Assembly (NCBI GenBank): GCA_035578155.1
Contig: JAPWDM010000015.1
Location: forward strand, 13,664,776 to 13,728,775
DNA length: 64,000 nucleotides
Direction: 5' to 3'
Source: Brachynemurus nebulosus
Lineage: Eukaryota > Arthropoda > Insecta > Neuroptera > Myrmeleontidae
Part shown: piece after piece, positions 41,633 to 51,176 of the stretch
Layout of the letters: each line of letters opens with the position of its first letter
Position numbering within the stretch: position 1 is the first letter of the stretch
Position numbers and translations under genes: made by a program
The notes under the pieces: model-generated
Told to the model about the DNA's origin: nothing
The model's database searches: none
The model's input: only the letters and a program-made list of their open reading frames with translations

Positions 41633-42055
41633 ATGGATAAGTTTGGTCGTGTGCGTAACAGAAAGATAACTATAGACAAATACGGACGGGTACATGACAA
41701 AAGTATTAAAAAAGAATTGCTTAAACAAATTGGATTGAAGTTGACACGTATGGGGAATTACGATATTGGACACAGACAACTGACAAATGTAAGGGATCCG
41801 GCTGATGATCAAGATGTCGTAAATTTAAAATTTTTGAAAAGCTTTATAGAAGAGAGGTTTCTAGCGGCTACAAAAAAGCTACCTGATTCCTTTATAACTC
41901 AAACACAAGAGAACATAAAAATATTAGATATTCGTCTCTCGAAGGTTGAACGACATTTTAACGAGATATTAAAATTTTATGAAGACATTAAGGAAAAACT
42001 TGTTAAAATAACCAAAACAGAAAATAAAGATGAGCAAACGGCAAATGGTACGTGA
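41633..42055 (+). CDS. Fibre-like Polinton protein (small)
   Basis: 140 residues, start ATG 41633, three bases after the previous stop. The N-terminus repeats short Lys/Arg-rich units (DKFGRVRNRK, DKYGRVHDK). The middle contains QLTNVRDPADDQDVVNLKF, which follows the L-x-NV-x-DP-x-x-QDAVNKKYV pattern of trimeric tail-fibre or spike N-termini in phages and some eukaryotic viruses. A helical C-terminus (RLSKVERHFNEILKFYEDI) could trimerise as a coiled coil. I infer a short spike anchor or spike protein. It overlaps the integrase start by 26 bases. Confidence 0.6.
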   Translation: MDKFGRVRNRKITIDKYGRVHDKSIKKELLKQIGLKLTRMGNYDIGHRQLTNVRDPADDQDVVNLKFLKSFIEERFLAATKKLPDSFITQTQENIKILDIRLSKVERHFNEILKFYEDIKEKLVKITKTENKDEQTANGT

Positions 42056-42947
42056 ACTACACAAACCAGCGCGAAAGAATTTTCCTCGAAGACATGTGAT
42101 TGTGAAAGGAATTGATGATTTATGGCAGTGTGATTTAATTGAAATGGGTACTTATGCATCAGTGAATAAAAACTACAATTACCTGTTAACAATAATTGAC
42201 GTGTTCTCGAAACGGGCGTGGGCGATACCGGTGAAAAATAAAACTGCAAAAGAGGTGACAGCTTCATTTGAATCGGTACTTAAACAAGGACGCTTACCGA
42301 GAAATTTACAAACCGACGATGGTAAGGCATTTTATAATCAGCTGTTTAAAACACTCATGAATAAGTACAACATCAACCACTATTCGACATTTTCAACGAA
42401 AAAAGCATCAGTGGTGGAGAGATTTAACAGAACGCTGAAGACCGAAATTTGGAAAAAGTTTAGCTACAATGGGTCGTATCGATGGATTGATATGCTGGAC
42501 GAATTAATGGATAATTACAATTCGCGTAAACATAGAACAATTAAAATGCGACCGCGCGATGTAACACCAAGCAAGGAGAATATGCTTCTCTCAACTGTTT
42601 ACAATTATGCACAAACTGCTGTCAAACCAAAATATAAAGTTGGTGATATTGTTCGCATTAGCAAGTATAAATCCCAATTTGACAAAGGATATCTACCATC
42701 ATGGTCAACTGAACTTTTTAAAATAATTAAGGTGCAATTAACTAACCCGGTTACGTACGTATTGGAGGATTATCAAGGTAATCCAATACAGGGTGGTTTC
42801 TATAACGAAGAACTCCAAAAAGTAAAGTATCCGGATGTGTATTTAGTGGAAAAGGTGTTGAAAAAGAAGAATGATAAAGTATATGTGAAGTGGTTTGGAT
42901 TTGGAAATGATCACAACTCATGGATATCGTCTGCCCATTTACTATAA
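42030..42947 (+). CDS. Polinton retroviral-type integrase with chromodomain
   Basis: 305 residues. The integrase inserts the provirus into host DNA. The DDE triad is visible at D35 (LWQCDLIEMG), D96 (QTDDGKAFY) and E130 (SVVERFNR), a spacing close to D,D(35)E. The C-terminus (about 270-305) is a chromodomain: VEKVLKKKNDKVYVKWFGF..SWISSAHL. The N-terminal zinc-binding HHCC region is reduced. The TAA stop (42945-42947) lies inside a TATA box for the next gene. Intact. Confidence 0.92.
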   Translation: MSKRQMVRELHKPARKNFPRRHVIVKGIDDLWQCDLIEMGTYASVNKNYNYLLTIIDVFSKRAWAIPVKNKTAKEVTASFESVLKQGRLPRNLQTDDGKAFYNQLFKTLMNKYNINHYSTFSTKKASVVERFNRTLKTEIWKKFSYNGSYRWIDMLDELMDNYNSRKHRTIKMRPRDVTPSKENMLLSTVYNYAQTAVKPKYKVGDIVRISKYKSQFDKGYLPSWSTELFKIIKVQLTNPVTYVLEDYQGNPIQGGFYNEELQKVKYPDVYLVEKVLKKKNDKVYVKWFGFGNDHNSWISSAHLL

Positions 42948-42975
42948 ATATGTTGAACTATGGTAATCATCAGTC
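42943..42975 (+). promoter_or_regulatory. TATA overlapping integrase stop, plus TCAGTC
   Basis: TATAAATA (42943-42950) contains the integrase TAA stop. TCAGTC (42970-42975), an initiator match, lies 27 bp further, 28 bp before ATG 43003. Confidence 0.65.
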
Positions 42976-43002
42976 ATTCTTGGTGAAACAGTAGCAGCAG
43001 CA

Positions 43003-43587
43003 ATGGAAGCAGTAGAAGGAACCATCCAAGACCAGATAACAATGGAAGAAAACAGTGTGCGACGTCGATTTTTGAATAAAATGCTTGATAATGCTATTAG
43101 ACTGCGTGATGTTGAAACAATTAGATTTATTGGAATGAAGGAGTGCGAACTTTTCTGCCCTGGAAAAATAACATTTGGAATTAAACACAATACATCTAGA
43201 GAGGTGTTGGAAATATTATTCAACTTTACCTTCGAAACGAATGAAAAATTTGTATCTGAACTTGATTCGCTTAAAGATGTCGTTACAACTTGGTTACGGG
43301 CGGCTGTAGAATATGCTCGACCAGAACTGTTGAAATTTGTGTTGGACATAATTGAAAAATACGGCATTCAAGGCGTGTGTCTGAACAAAGAAGATGACGA
43401 CGATAGCGATAACGAAGATAATTGTCTGATGTGTTGGATTTGGCAGAATATTGAAAAAGGTCGTAATGATCCGACAGCTCAACTTGGTTTTGAGACAGGA
43501 CCGGACAGTGGTCCCTGGCCTTCAGTTTGTCTTAAGGATTATTTAGACATCGATAAATTATTACGAGAACATTTATACATAAATTAG
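43003..43587 (+). CDS. Polinton protein of unknown function
   Basis: 194 residues. I do not recognise it. It is mostly alpha-helical in appearance (MLDNAIRLRDVETIRFIG, REVLEILFNF, RAAVEYARPELLKFVLDII), which loosely recalls ankyrin-like helical pairs, and has an acidic patch (EDDDDSDNEDN). The tail ends CLKDYLDIDKLLREHLYIN. A TATA-Inr promoter directly precedes it. It converges with the PolB fragment. The frame is intact, and an AATAAA follows at 43620. Confidence 0.55.
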   Translation: MEAVEGTIQDQITMEENSVRRRFLNKMLDNAIRLRDVETIRFIGMKECELFCPGKITFGIKHNTSREVLEILFNFTFETNEKFVSELDSLKDVVTTWLRAAVEYARPELLKFVLDIIEKYGIQGVCLNKEDDDDSDNEDNCLMCWIWQNIEKGRNDPTAQLGFETGPDSGPWPSVCLKDYLDIDKLLREHLYIN

Positions 43588-43832
43588 ACATAATTTTTAC
43601 ATGTATTATTATTGTTTGTTAATAAAATCATAATGTTTTAGGCGCATTATTATGATTTAGTAATAATAAAAACTTTAATAAAAATGATCATTTTTATTTT
43701 CCACCCCTTTATATTTTAATACAATTTACAATTAAAAAATAATAAATATAACTTATAATTATATAAATATTAACTAAAGCTATAGATACTAAAACTAACC
43801 ATTAAATATAAAACTTATAAATATTTTTTAAA
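43588..43832. other. Convergent intergenic stretch
   Basis: AATAAA-type signals for both flanking genes lie here (AATAAA on the plus strand near 43620). No other feature. Confidence 0.5.
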
Positions 43833-45145
43833 TTAACAAAAATAAAAGTCTTCAATTTTGTAATGTCCCCATGGGAGAGTTTTAAGTCTGTTGTTGGGTA
43901 CTATAAAACGTTTATCATCACTATTTGATAACGCAGCCTTATTAATTAAGTGAGTGTAGAGTTGATGTTTTAAACTGCGAAACACACTCATTTGTCTGTA
44001 AAGTATTTCCGAATTTCTACTTTTTACACAGTTTATATAGTCACTAACGTCTATTTCGTTTTTTACAACATTCTTTTTTATACCTTTAAGTTTTTTAATT
44101 GGCGGATCATCACCTTTTTTCACAATACAATAGGATTTGGCTTTTACACCGATAAATTTTTCAATAATTGTTCCAGAACACTCGTCTTTAAATTTGCCAA
44201 GCACTTTTTTATTTAAACGAGGCAACCCATATATATTGTCACTCGTAAAATCACTTGTGTCAAAATAAGCACTAATGTCTGGCTTAATATCAGCATAAAA
44301 GTCTTCTGTTTGTATTTGGTATATAAAACTGTCGGTGTCCATATACAACAACTTAACGTTATCACCGTATTTTGGTTTTATATACCCATAATGAAAATCA
44401 TACATTAGTGTTTTCGACAATTCAAGAACACTAAATCCGACATATATTGGCTTGTTATAAATAACTTTTAAACGATTCATTTGCACAATCACTAGGTTTT
44501 CATGTATAACCGACCGACTATGAAAGTTCGGTCTACTTATAAGAGTACTAGCACCCAACTTTTTACCAATATTCTCCCAATGGGTAATTATACGCACATC
44601 TACACGTTTATTAACGTTTTCCATTGTCTTGCCAAACACACTATTGTTCATTAGTTTATAAAAGTCTTTTTCAAAATTATTTGTTGCTTTAGAGCGGAGT
44701 TCAGTGTTCAAGTCAATGTAGTTTTTAAGCCACGGCGATTGATTAAATTGAAGCACACGATGTATTTTTGTTAATTTTAAACCATATTTGAGGCACTGTT
44801 TTAAACTGCGGTAATGAATAACATATTTCTTTTTATCAGAAACACTAGCTATTAGTTTTCTGTTTTTTGATGTGATGTACGGCGGCTTCTCATTCTCCGG
44901 GCAGAATGGTAAATCTTCATGGTGGTCGTGAAGTGTTTTTGGATACTGAAGATCCACTTCCAGTATATAACCAACACCAGCGTCATCAGCGATTGTGGAT
45001 ACATCAAAGTCTTTCAATTCACATTCCGAAACCCACTTGAAATTGTTGATTGGTAAGTGCTGTGACATAGCCCATCCGTATAAGTTGTTCGCATCCAGGT
45101 ATTCTATAAACGTTGACGGTTTTGTTGGATCATAATTATCGCAGT
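43833..45145 (-). pseudogene. Protein-primed DNA polymerase B, N-terminus missing
   Basis: This is the C-terminal palm/thumb part of Polinton PolB (DNA_pol_B_2), which replicates the linear genome from a protein primer. Visible motifs are DANNLYGWAM (motif A), KLMNNSVFGKTMENV (motif B), and YMDTDSF (motif C, near 44335). The exonuclease and primer-terminal regions are gone: coding similarity begins at about 45145, exactly where a tandem repeat starts, and the frame merely runs on into that repeat to 45254. The protein is therefore a truncated remnant of about 430 residues versus 1,000 or more in complete elements. No frameshift is seen in what remains. Confidence 0.85.
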
Positions 45146-45772
45146 AGGGTAGACCGGGGTTAGTTGGGTACAGAGGTAAGTTGAACATGTAAAAATTACC
45201 CCACACAAAAGATATGGTCAAATTACCACACTTAAATAAATCAGTCTTATCCAATTAACGACATTACAGAGGTAAGTTGAACATATAAAAATTACACCAC
45301 ACAAAAGATATGACAAAATTACGGTTATTTGGATAAGGGTGACTTAAATAAGTTAGGGTAGACCGGGGTTAGTTGGGTACAGAGATAAGTTGAACATGTA
45401 AAAATTACCCCACACAAAAGATATGGTCAAATTACCACACTTAAATAAATCAGTCTTATCCAATTAACGACATTACAGAGGTAAGTTGAACATATAAAAA
45501 TTACACCACACAAAAGATATGACAAAATTACGGTTATTTGGATAAGGGTGACTTAAATAAGTTAGGGTAGACCGGGGTTAGTTGGGTACAGAGGTAAGTT
45601 GAACATGTAAAAATTACCCCACACAAAAGATATGGTCAAATTACCACACTTAAATAAATCAGTCTTATCCAATTAACGACATTACAGAGGTAAGTTGAAC
45701 ATATAAAAATTACACCACACAAAAGATATGACAAAATTACGGTTATTTGGATAAGGGTGACTTAAATAAGTT
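45146..45772. repeat. Three 209-bp tandem repeats, each a diverged dimer
   Basis: Units start AGGGTAGACCGGGGTTAG at 45146, 45355 and 45564. They are almost identical to each other. Each unit has two related halves (AGGTAAGTTGAACATGTAAA.. and AGGTAAGTTGAACATATAAA..). They join PolB at a TA dinucleotide and precede the pogo-like gene. GACCGGGGT(A)AGTTG is a word typical of pogo/Tigger ends, so this looks like an amplified terminus. Confidence 0.85.
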
Positions 45773-45836
45773 ACCCTTATCCAATTAACCATATTAAAGA
45801 AATTTGTATCATTTATAAATAATTTTTTTGAAATAT

Positions 45837-47474
45837 TTATATGGAAATATTATCACAATTAATACATATATATGTATCACTAGTATTAGGTACGCAATTA
45901 ATATGCGCCCAATTTTTGCACAACTGACATTCAATCCACGTTTCTTTGGGGCTACACTTTGAAAATAGTTCATTGCATATTAAGCAAGAAATCCTTGGTA
46001 ATAATATTAAGCAATTACTATTAATACAAATATTAATTTTTTTAGTAACTTTTTTACACTTTTTTTTTATATTTTGTTCTTTCTCTAATGTTTTTATTTC
46101 TATTGAATCGGTTAAAACACTAGATTTTCTTTTCCTCTTGGTTTGACCCTGTTCTTTTGAAGCAGCCCTTGGGTACGGTCGAACTATTTCTGGAGAAAAT
46201 ATTGTAGGTGATGATGTTAAAATTTGCGATTCTGGGGGATCAGTTACGAATGACGGAGCGAAATCATCTTGAGTAAAAATATTTTCATTATATGGAAATA
46301 TTCCAGTCTTTTTAAATCCTTTTATGATATTTGTATTAGTTGTAGCTAATGGTAATGAATCTGCTACTATTTTTGGGATATCATATATTGTTATTTTTTC
46401 ACCTGGATTATTTCTTAACCATAAATCTTGTGCAGTTGAAGCATATTTCTTAAATGGTCCATACACAGCCACATCAAGTGGTTGTAATTTATGGCTACAA
46501 TGTGGTGGAAAGGATAACATTACGATCCCATTATCTTTCGCTAAGTTTAAGGTTGGTACATGTAAATGTGAGGAATGATTATCTAATAAGAGTAATACTG
46601 GATTATTAATAGATGGTTTAACGTGTGCGATGAAATGCTGCATGTACATAAAAAATTCTTCATTTGTTACCCAACCGCTAGAATTTCCTGCACCAATAGA
46701 ACCTTTTGGTCCATTATTAATAAAATGATTTTTATATTTTTTTCGTGGAAATACGAACATAGGAGGCACTGTATTTCCGTTTGCAGAAACAGCACATATT
46801 AGTGTGACATTAGTGCCCCGTTCAGCAGAAGTTATGGAGCCAACATTTTTTTTACCTTTGGCAGCAATTATTTTAGGAGGTTTTAATACAGTACTAATTG
46901 AGGTTTCATCAACATTATAAATATTTGATGCGGTAAATTGATATTTATTCTTAACTTCAGCTAATTTTGTGAAAAATGGTTTTACATTTTGAACATTAAA
47001 TGATGTCGCTCGTCCGATACTTGTTGCTTCTGGTTTTCTAATTGATAATTCTCGATTCCTTTTTAGAAAACTAGTAAGCCACTCTTTGCCAGCTATTTTA
47101 TTAATTTTCCATATTTCAGGCATTTTAATATTAAATTTTTCAGCACACTCATAAGCAAGCTGGCGAACATTTTTCGGAGTCAATCCATAAAATATCGAAG
47201 CCATTTGTAGTAAATAATCTTTTAATGCAATTTCCTGGTCCTTAGAAAATACTTGTCTAGGTTTTTTATAACCAATTGTCGGTAAATCTTGCGTTTCCTT
47301 ATTTTTATATGCTTTTAACTTAATTATATAACGTGATAGTGTCGTACGTTTAATATTAAATTCCCTTGAAGCAGCATTGATACTTCGGTTTCCAGAAATT
47401 ATTGTTCTTGCGGCATCATTAAATGTTTCGATAGATATAAAACCTCTTTCAGTTTTACGTTTATAATTTCTCAT
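45837..47474 (-). CDS. pogo/Tigger-type transposase with C-terminal PHD-like finger
   Basis: 545 residues, intact. It is a DDE_1 transposase of the Tc1/mariner-pogo superfamily. A psq-type helix-turn-helix (FNDAARTIISGNRSINAAS, residues about 19-60) comes first, then a CENP-B-like region. The DDE core has YNVDETS, LLLDNHSSH and QPLDVAVYGPF. A basic linker leads to a zinc finger with C-x2-C...WIECQLCKNWAHINC..CINC, resembling a PHD finger, near the C-terminus. It was inserted in the Polinton polymerase. The left end is the 209-bp repeat array; a right terminal repeat was not found, so the element may be cut at the rDNA side. Confidence 0.88.
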   Translation of the reverse strand: MRNYKRKTERGFISIETFNDAARTIISGNRSINAASREFNIKRTTLSRYIIKLKAYKNKETQDLPTIGYKKPRQVFSKDQEIALKDYLLQMASIFYGLTPKNVRQLAYECAEKFNIKMPEIWKINKIAGKEWLTSFLKRNRELSIRKPEATSIGRATSFNVQNVKPFFTKLAEVKNKYQFTASNIYNVDETSISTVLKPPKIIAAKGKKNVGSITSAERGTNVTLICAVSANGNTVPPMFVFPRKKYKNHFINNGPKGSIGAGNSSGWVTNEEFFMYMQHFIAHVKPSINNPVLLLLDNHSSHLHVPTLNLAKDNGIVMLSFPPHCSHKLQPLDVAVYGPFKKYASTAQDLWLRNNPGEKITIYDIPKIVADSLPLATTNTNIIKGFKKTGIFPYNENIFTQDDFAPSFVTDPPESQILTSSPTIFSPEIVRPYPRAASKEQGQTKRKRKSSVLTDSIEIKTLEKEQNIKKKCKKVTKKINICINSNCLILLPRISCLICNELFSKCSPKETWIECQLCKNWAHINCVPNTSDTYICINCDNISI

Positions 47475-48423
47475 ATCTAATAGAAATAAAAAACAAATAT
47501 ATAATAAAAGAAAATCTTAATCATAGTTTTGTTAATGAAAAAAATTTTACTTACTTGTTATTTGTAAATGATACAAATTGATAATTGAAACTGATGTATT
47601 TTGTTAAGATAAATCTATTACTGTTTTATATTAAAAATTTATATATTTGAAGAAAATTTCAATTTTTGTAAAATGAGTGTACATTATAATATATAAAATA
47701 GCATTGTGAAATAAAAGCACATAATATATGAAGGTATATGCACTTAAACTTTGTAATTAAACAATTACGGTCACATACAAAAAGTAGTCACAAACGCCAC
47801 AAACTTCACAAACACAAATCGTTCACATTTTTATATGTAAAATTTATAATTTTGAAGAAAATTTCAATTTTTGTAAAATTAATATATATTAAAACCACTT
47901 TTTAAGTAATAGTTTAAAAAAATAGAAACAAGTTCGCATTTACATGTATTTTGTTAAAAGTAACACAATTCGTTCACTTTTATTATATATAAAATTTATA
48001 GTTTTGGAAAAAATTACAAATTTTTTTAAAATTAATAATGGTTGTAACCACTTGTAAGAATAATTGAAAACAATAATAAAAACAAGTTCACAAAAAACAA
48101 TGTTTAAGTGCATATAACAACACATATTATGTGCTTTAACTTCACGACGGTTTATCGTACACTAAACTTTTTATGTTTCCTATCATTTAATATATTCTGG
48201 TTTATAAAAAAAGGGGGAAACATCACAAACACATACGTGTTACTAAACATATATGTGATATATGTGGGATGTTATTATGTATATGTTTTAATATTTAAAG
48301 AAGGGTGCGACTCCAACATATTTTACTGAATATATATATGTAAAACTTTTTATGTTTCCTATCATTTAATATATTCTGGTTTATAAAAAAGAGGGAAACA
48401 TCACAAACACATACATGTTACTA

Positions 48424-48491
<68 letters not shown>

Positions 48492-48555
48492 CTTCTTTAA
48501 ATAGTGGCACCCTTCTTTAAATATTAAAACATATACATAATAACATACCACATAT

Positions 48556-48637
<82 letters not shown>

Positions 48638-48872
48638 ATATGTGGTATGTTATTATGTATATGTTTTAATATTTAAAGAAGGGTGCCACCCCAACACATC
48701 TTACTGAATATATATATATGTAGTATGTATGAATATATACATATGTAGTTAAAATACAAATATTGATTTTTATTTTTCTTACGTATTTAGAAAGGTTTTT
48801 TATATGATATTGTATGTATACTGTACATTGTATGTATACAGTAATGAAATATAAAGTATTGAAATGGCTTTT
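47475..48872. other. AT-rich junction into rDNA intergenic spacer
   Basis: No gene. Three diverged copies of a unit with AAAATTTATAATTTTGAAGA.. lie near 47633, 47839 and 47992. Further on, a 90-bp duplication (TTTTATGTTTCCTATCATTT.. at 48170 and 48346) and a palindrome around (TA)n (48490-48690) occur. The transposon-to-spacer boundary is somewhere in 47.5-48.1 kb. Confidence 0.5.
48490..48690. repeat. Palindrome with (TA)n core
   Basis: CCTTCTTTAAATATTAAAAC.. (48512-48560) is the reverse complement of ..TTTTAATATTTAAAGAAGG (48640-48682). About 74 bp of (TA)n separates the arms. A second (TA)n run is at 48430-48490. Confidence 0.85.
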
Positions 48873-51176
48873 TATCTTATGATAATGTATGAAAAATGTA
48901 CATTTAAAATACTAATGGAAGTAAAATATTTTAATACGTTAACAAAAGTCAGGTGAATGTATAATATTTTACCCAAAAGTAAGTTAAAGTATTGAAATAT
49001 TGGTATATGTGAATGTTTTATTATGATTTTTCTAACTATTCATAAAAGTTGATAAAACGTACATCATAAATAACAAATTATAAATTTACTCTTAAACTAT
49101 TATTTTTACATAAAAAATACTTATCCACATTTGTTTATTTTAAGAAAATACATGATAATTTTAAAAAAAGTTTTAATATTTATGAATTTTTAATAGTTTT
49201 GTATCTTATGATAATGTATGAAAAATGTACATTTAAAATACTAATGGAAGTAAAATATTTTAATACGTTAACAAAAGTCAGGTGAATGTATAATATTTTA
49301 ACCAAAAGTAAGTTAAAGTATTGAAATATTGGTATATGTGAATGTTTTATTATGATTTTTCTAACTATTCATAAAAGTTGATAAAACGTACATCATAAAT
49401 AACAAATTATAAATTTACTCTTAAACTATTATTTTTACATAAAAAATACTTATCCACATTTGTTTATTTTAAGAAAATACATGATAATTTTAAAAAAAGT
49501 TTTAATATTTATGAATTTTTAATAGTTTTGTATCTTATGATAATGTATGAAAAAGGTACATTTAAAATACTAATGGAAGTAAAATATTTTAATACGTTAA
49601 CAAAAGTCAGGTGAATGTATAATATTTTAACCAAAAGTAAGTTAAAGTATTGAAATATTGGTATATGTGAATGTTTTATTATGATTTTTCTAACTATTCA
49701 TAAAAGTTGATAAAACGTACATCATAAATAACAAATTATAAATTTACTCTTAAACTATTATTTTTACATAAAAAATACTTATCCACATTTGTTTATTTTA
49801 AGAAAATACATGATAATTTTAAAAAAAGTTTTAATATTTATGAATTTTTAATAGTTTTGTATCTTATGATAATGTATGAAAAATGTACATTTAAAATACT
49901 AATGGAAGTAAAATATTTTAATACGTTAACAAAAGTCAGGTGAATGTATAATATTTTACCCAAAAGTAAGTTAAAGTATTGAAATATTGGTATATGTGAA
50001 TGTTTTATTATGATTTTTCTAACTATTCATAAAAGTTGATAAAACGTACATCATAAATAACAAATTATAAATTTACTCTTAAACTATTATTTTTACATAA
50101 AAAATACTTATCCACATTTGTTTATTTTAAGAAAATACATGATAATTTTGAAAAAAGTTTTAATATTTATGAATTTTTAATAGTTTTGTATCTTATGATA
50201 ATGTATGAAAAATGTACATTTAAAATACTAATGGAAGTAAAATATTTTAATACGTTAACAAAAGTCAGGTGAATGTATAATATTTTACCCAAAAGTAAGT
50301 TAAAGTATTGAAATATTGGTATATGTGAATGTTTTATTATGATTTTTCTAACTATTCATAAAAGTTGATAAAACGTACATCATAAATAACAAATTATAAA
50401 TTTACTCTTAAACTATTATTTTTACATAACAAATACTTATCCACATTTGTTTATTTTAAGAAAATACATGATAATTTTAAAAAAAGTTTTAATATTTATG
50501 AATTTTTAATAGTTTTGTATCTTATGATAATGTATGAAAAATGTACATTTAAAATACTAATGGAAGTAAAATATTTTAATACGTTAACAAAAGTCAGGTG
50601 AATGTATAATATTTTAACCAAAAGTAAGTTAAAGTATTGAAATATTGGTATATGTGAATGTTTTATTATGATTTTTCTAACTATTCATAAAAGTTGATAA
50701 AACGTACATCATAAATAACAAATTATAAATTTACTCTTAAACTATTATTTTTACATAAAAAATACTTATCCACATTTGTTTATTTTAAGAAAATACATGA
50801 TAATTTTAAAAAAAGTTTTAATATTTATGAATTTTTAATAGTTTTGTATCTTATGATAATGTATGAAAAATGTACATTTAAAATACTAATGGAAGTAAAA
50901 TATTTTAATACGTTAACAAAAGTCAGGTGAATGTATAATATTTTAATCAAAAGTAAGTTAAAGTATTGAAATATTGGTATATGTGAATGTTTTATTATGA
51001 TTTTTCTAACTATTCATAAAAGTTGATAAAACGTACATCATAAATAACAAATTATAAATTTACTCTTAAACTATTATTTTTACATAAAAAATACTTATCC
51101 ACATTTGTTTATTTTAAGAAAATACATCATAATTTTAAAAAAAAGTTTTAAAATATATGAATTCTTAAAAATTTTG
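48873..51176 (+). repeat. Seven 329-bp tandem repeats of the rDNA spacer
   Basis: Units begin TATCTTATGATAATGTATGA at 48873, 49202, 49531, 49860, 50189, 50518 and 50847. They are nearly identical, differing at single positions. They lie upstream of the 18S gene and are the classical intergenic-spacer subrepeats, which in other insects enhance Pol I transcription. The last unit decays near 51120-51176. Confidence 0.95.

Larger units (their letters stand above)
34900..45145. mobile_element. Polinton/Maverick (adintovirus-like) provirus, truncated
   Basis: Co-located genes for packaging ATPase, adenain-type protease, capsid proteins, PLA2-like protein, retroviral-type integrase and protein-primed DNA polymerase B define a Polinton. 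The virion genes from PLA2 to the exonuclease-like protein run on the minus strand (39554 to 35653); ATPase, DUF8207, fibre-like, integrase and an unknown gene run on the plus strand (39675 to 43587). PolB is on the minus strand and is cut at 45145 by repeats of another transposon. The left end is uncertain and no second terminal repeat was found. Confidence 0.9.

Noticed and set aside
45154..45254. First residues of the PolB ORF
   Set aside because: They are encoded by the 209-bp tandem repeat and are not polymerase sequence.
48420..48640. CRISPR-like or regulated repeat array
   Set aside because: Simple (TA)n and eukaryotic context; no spacers.
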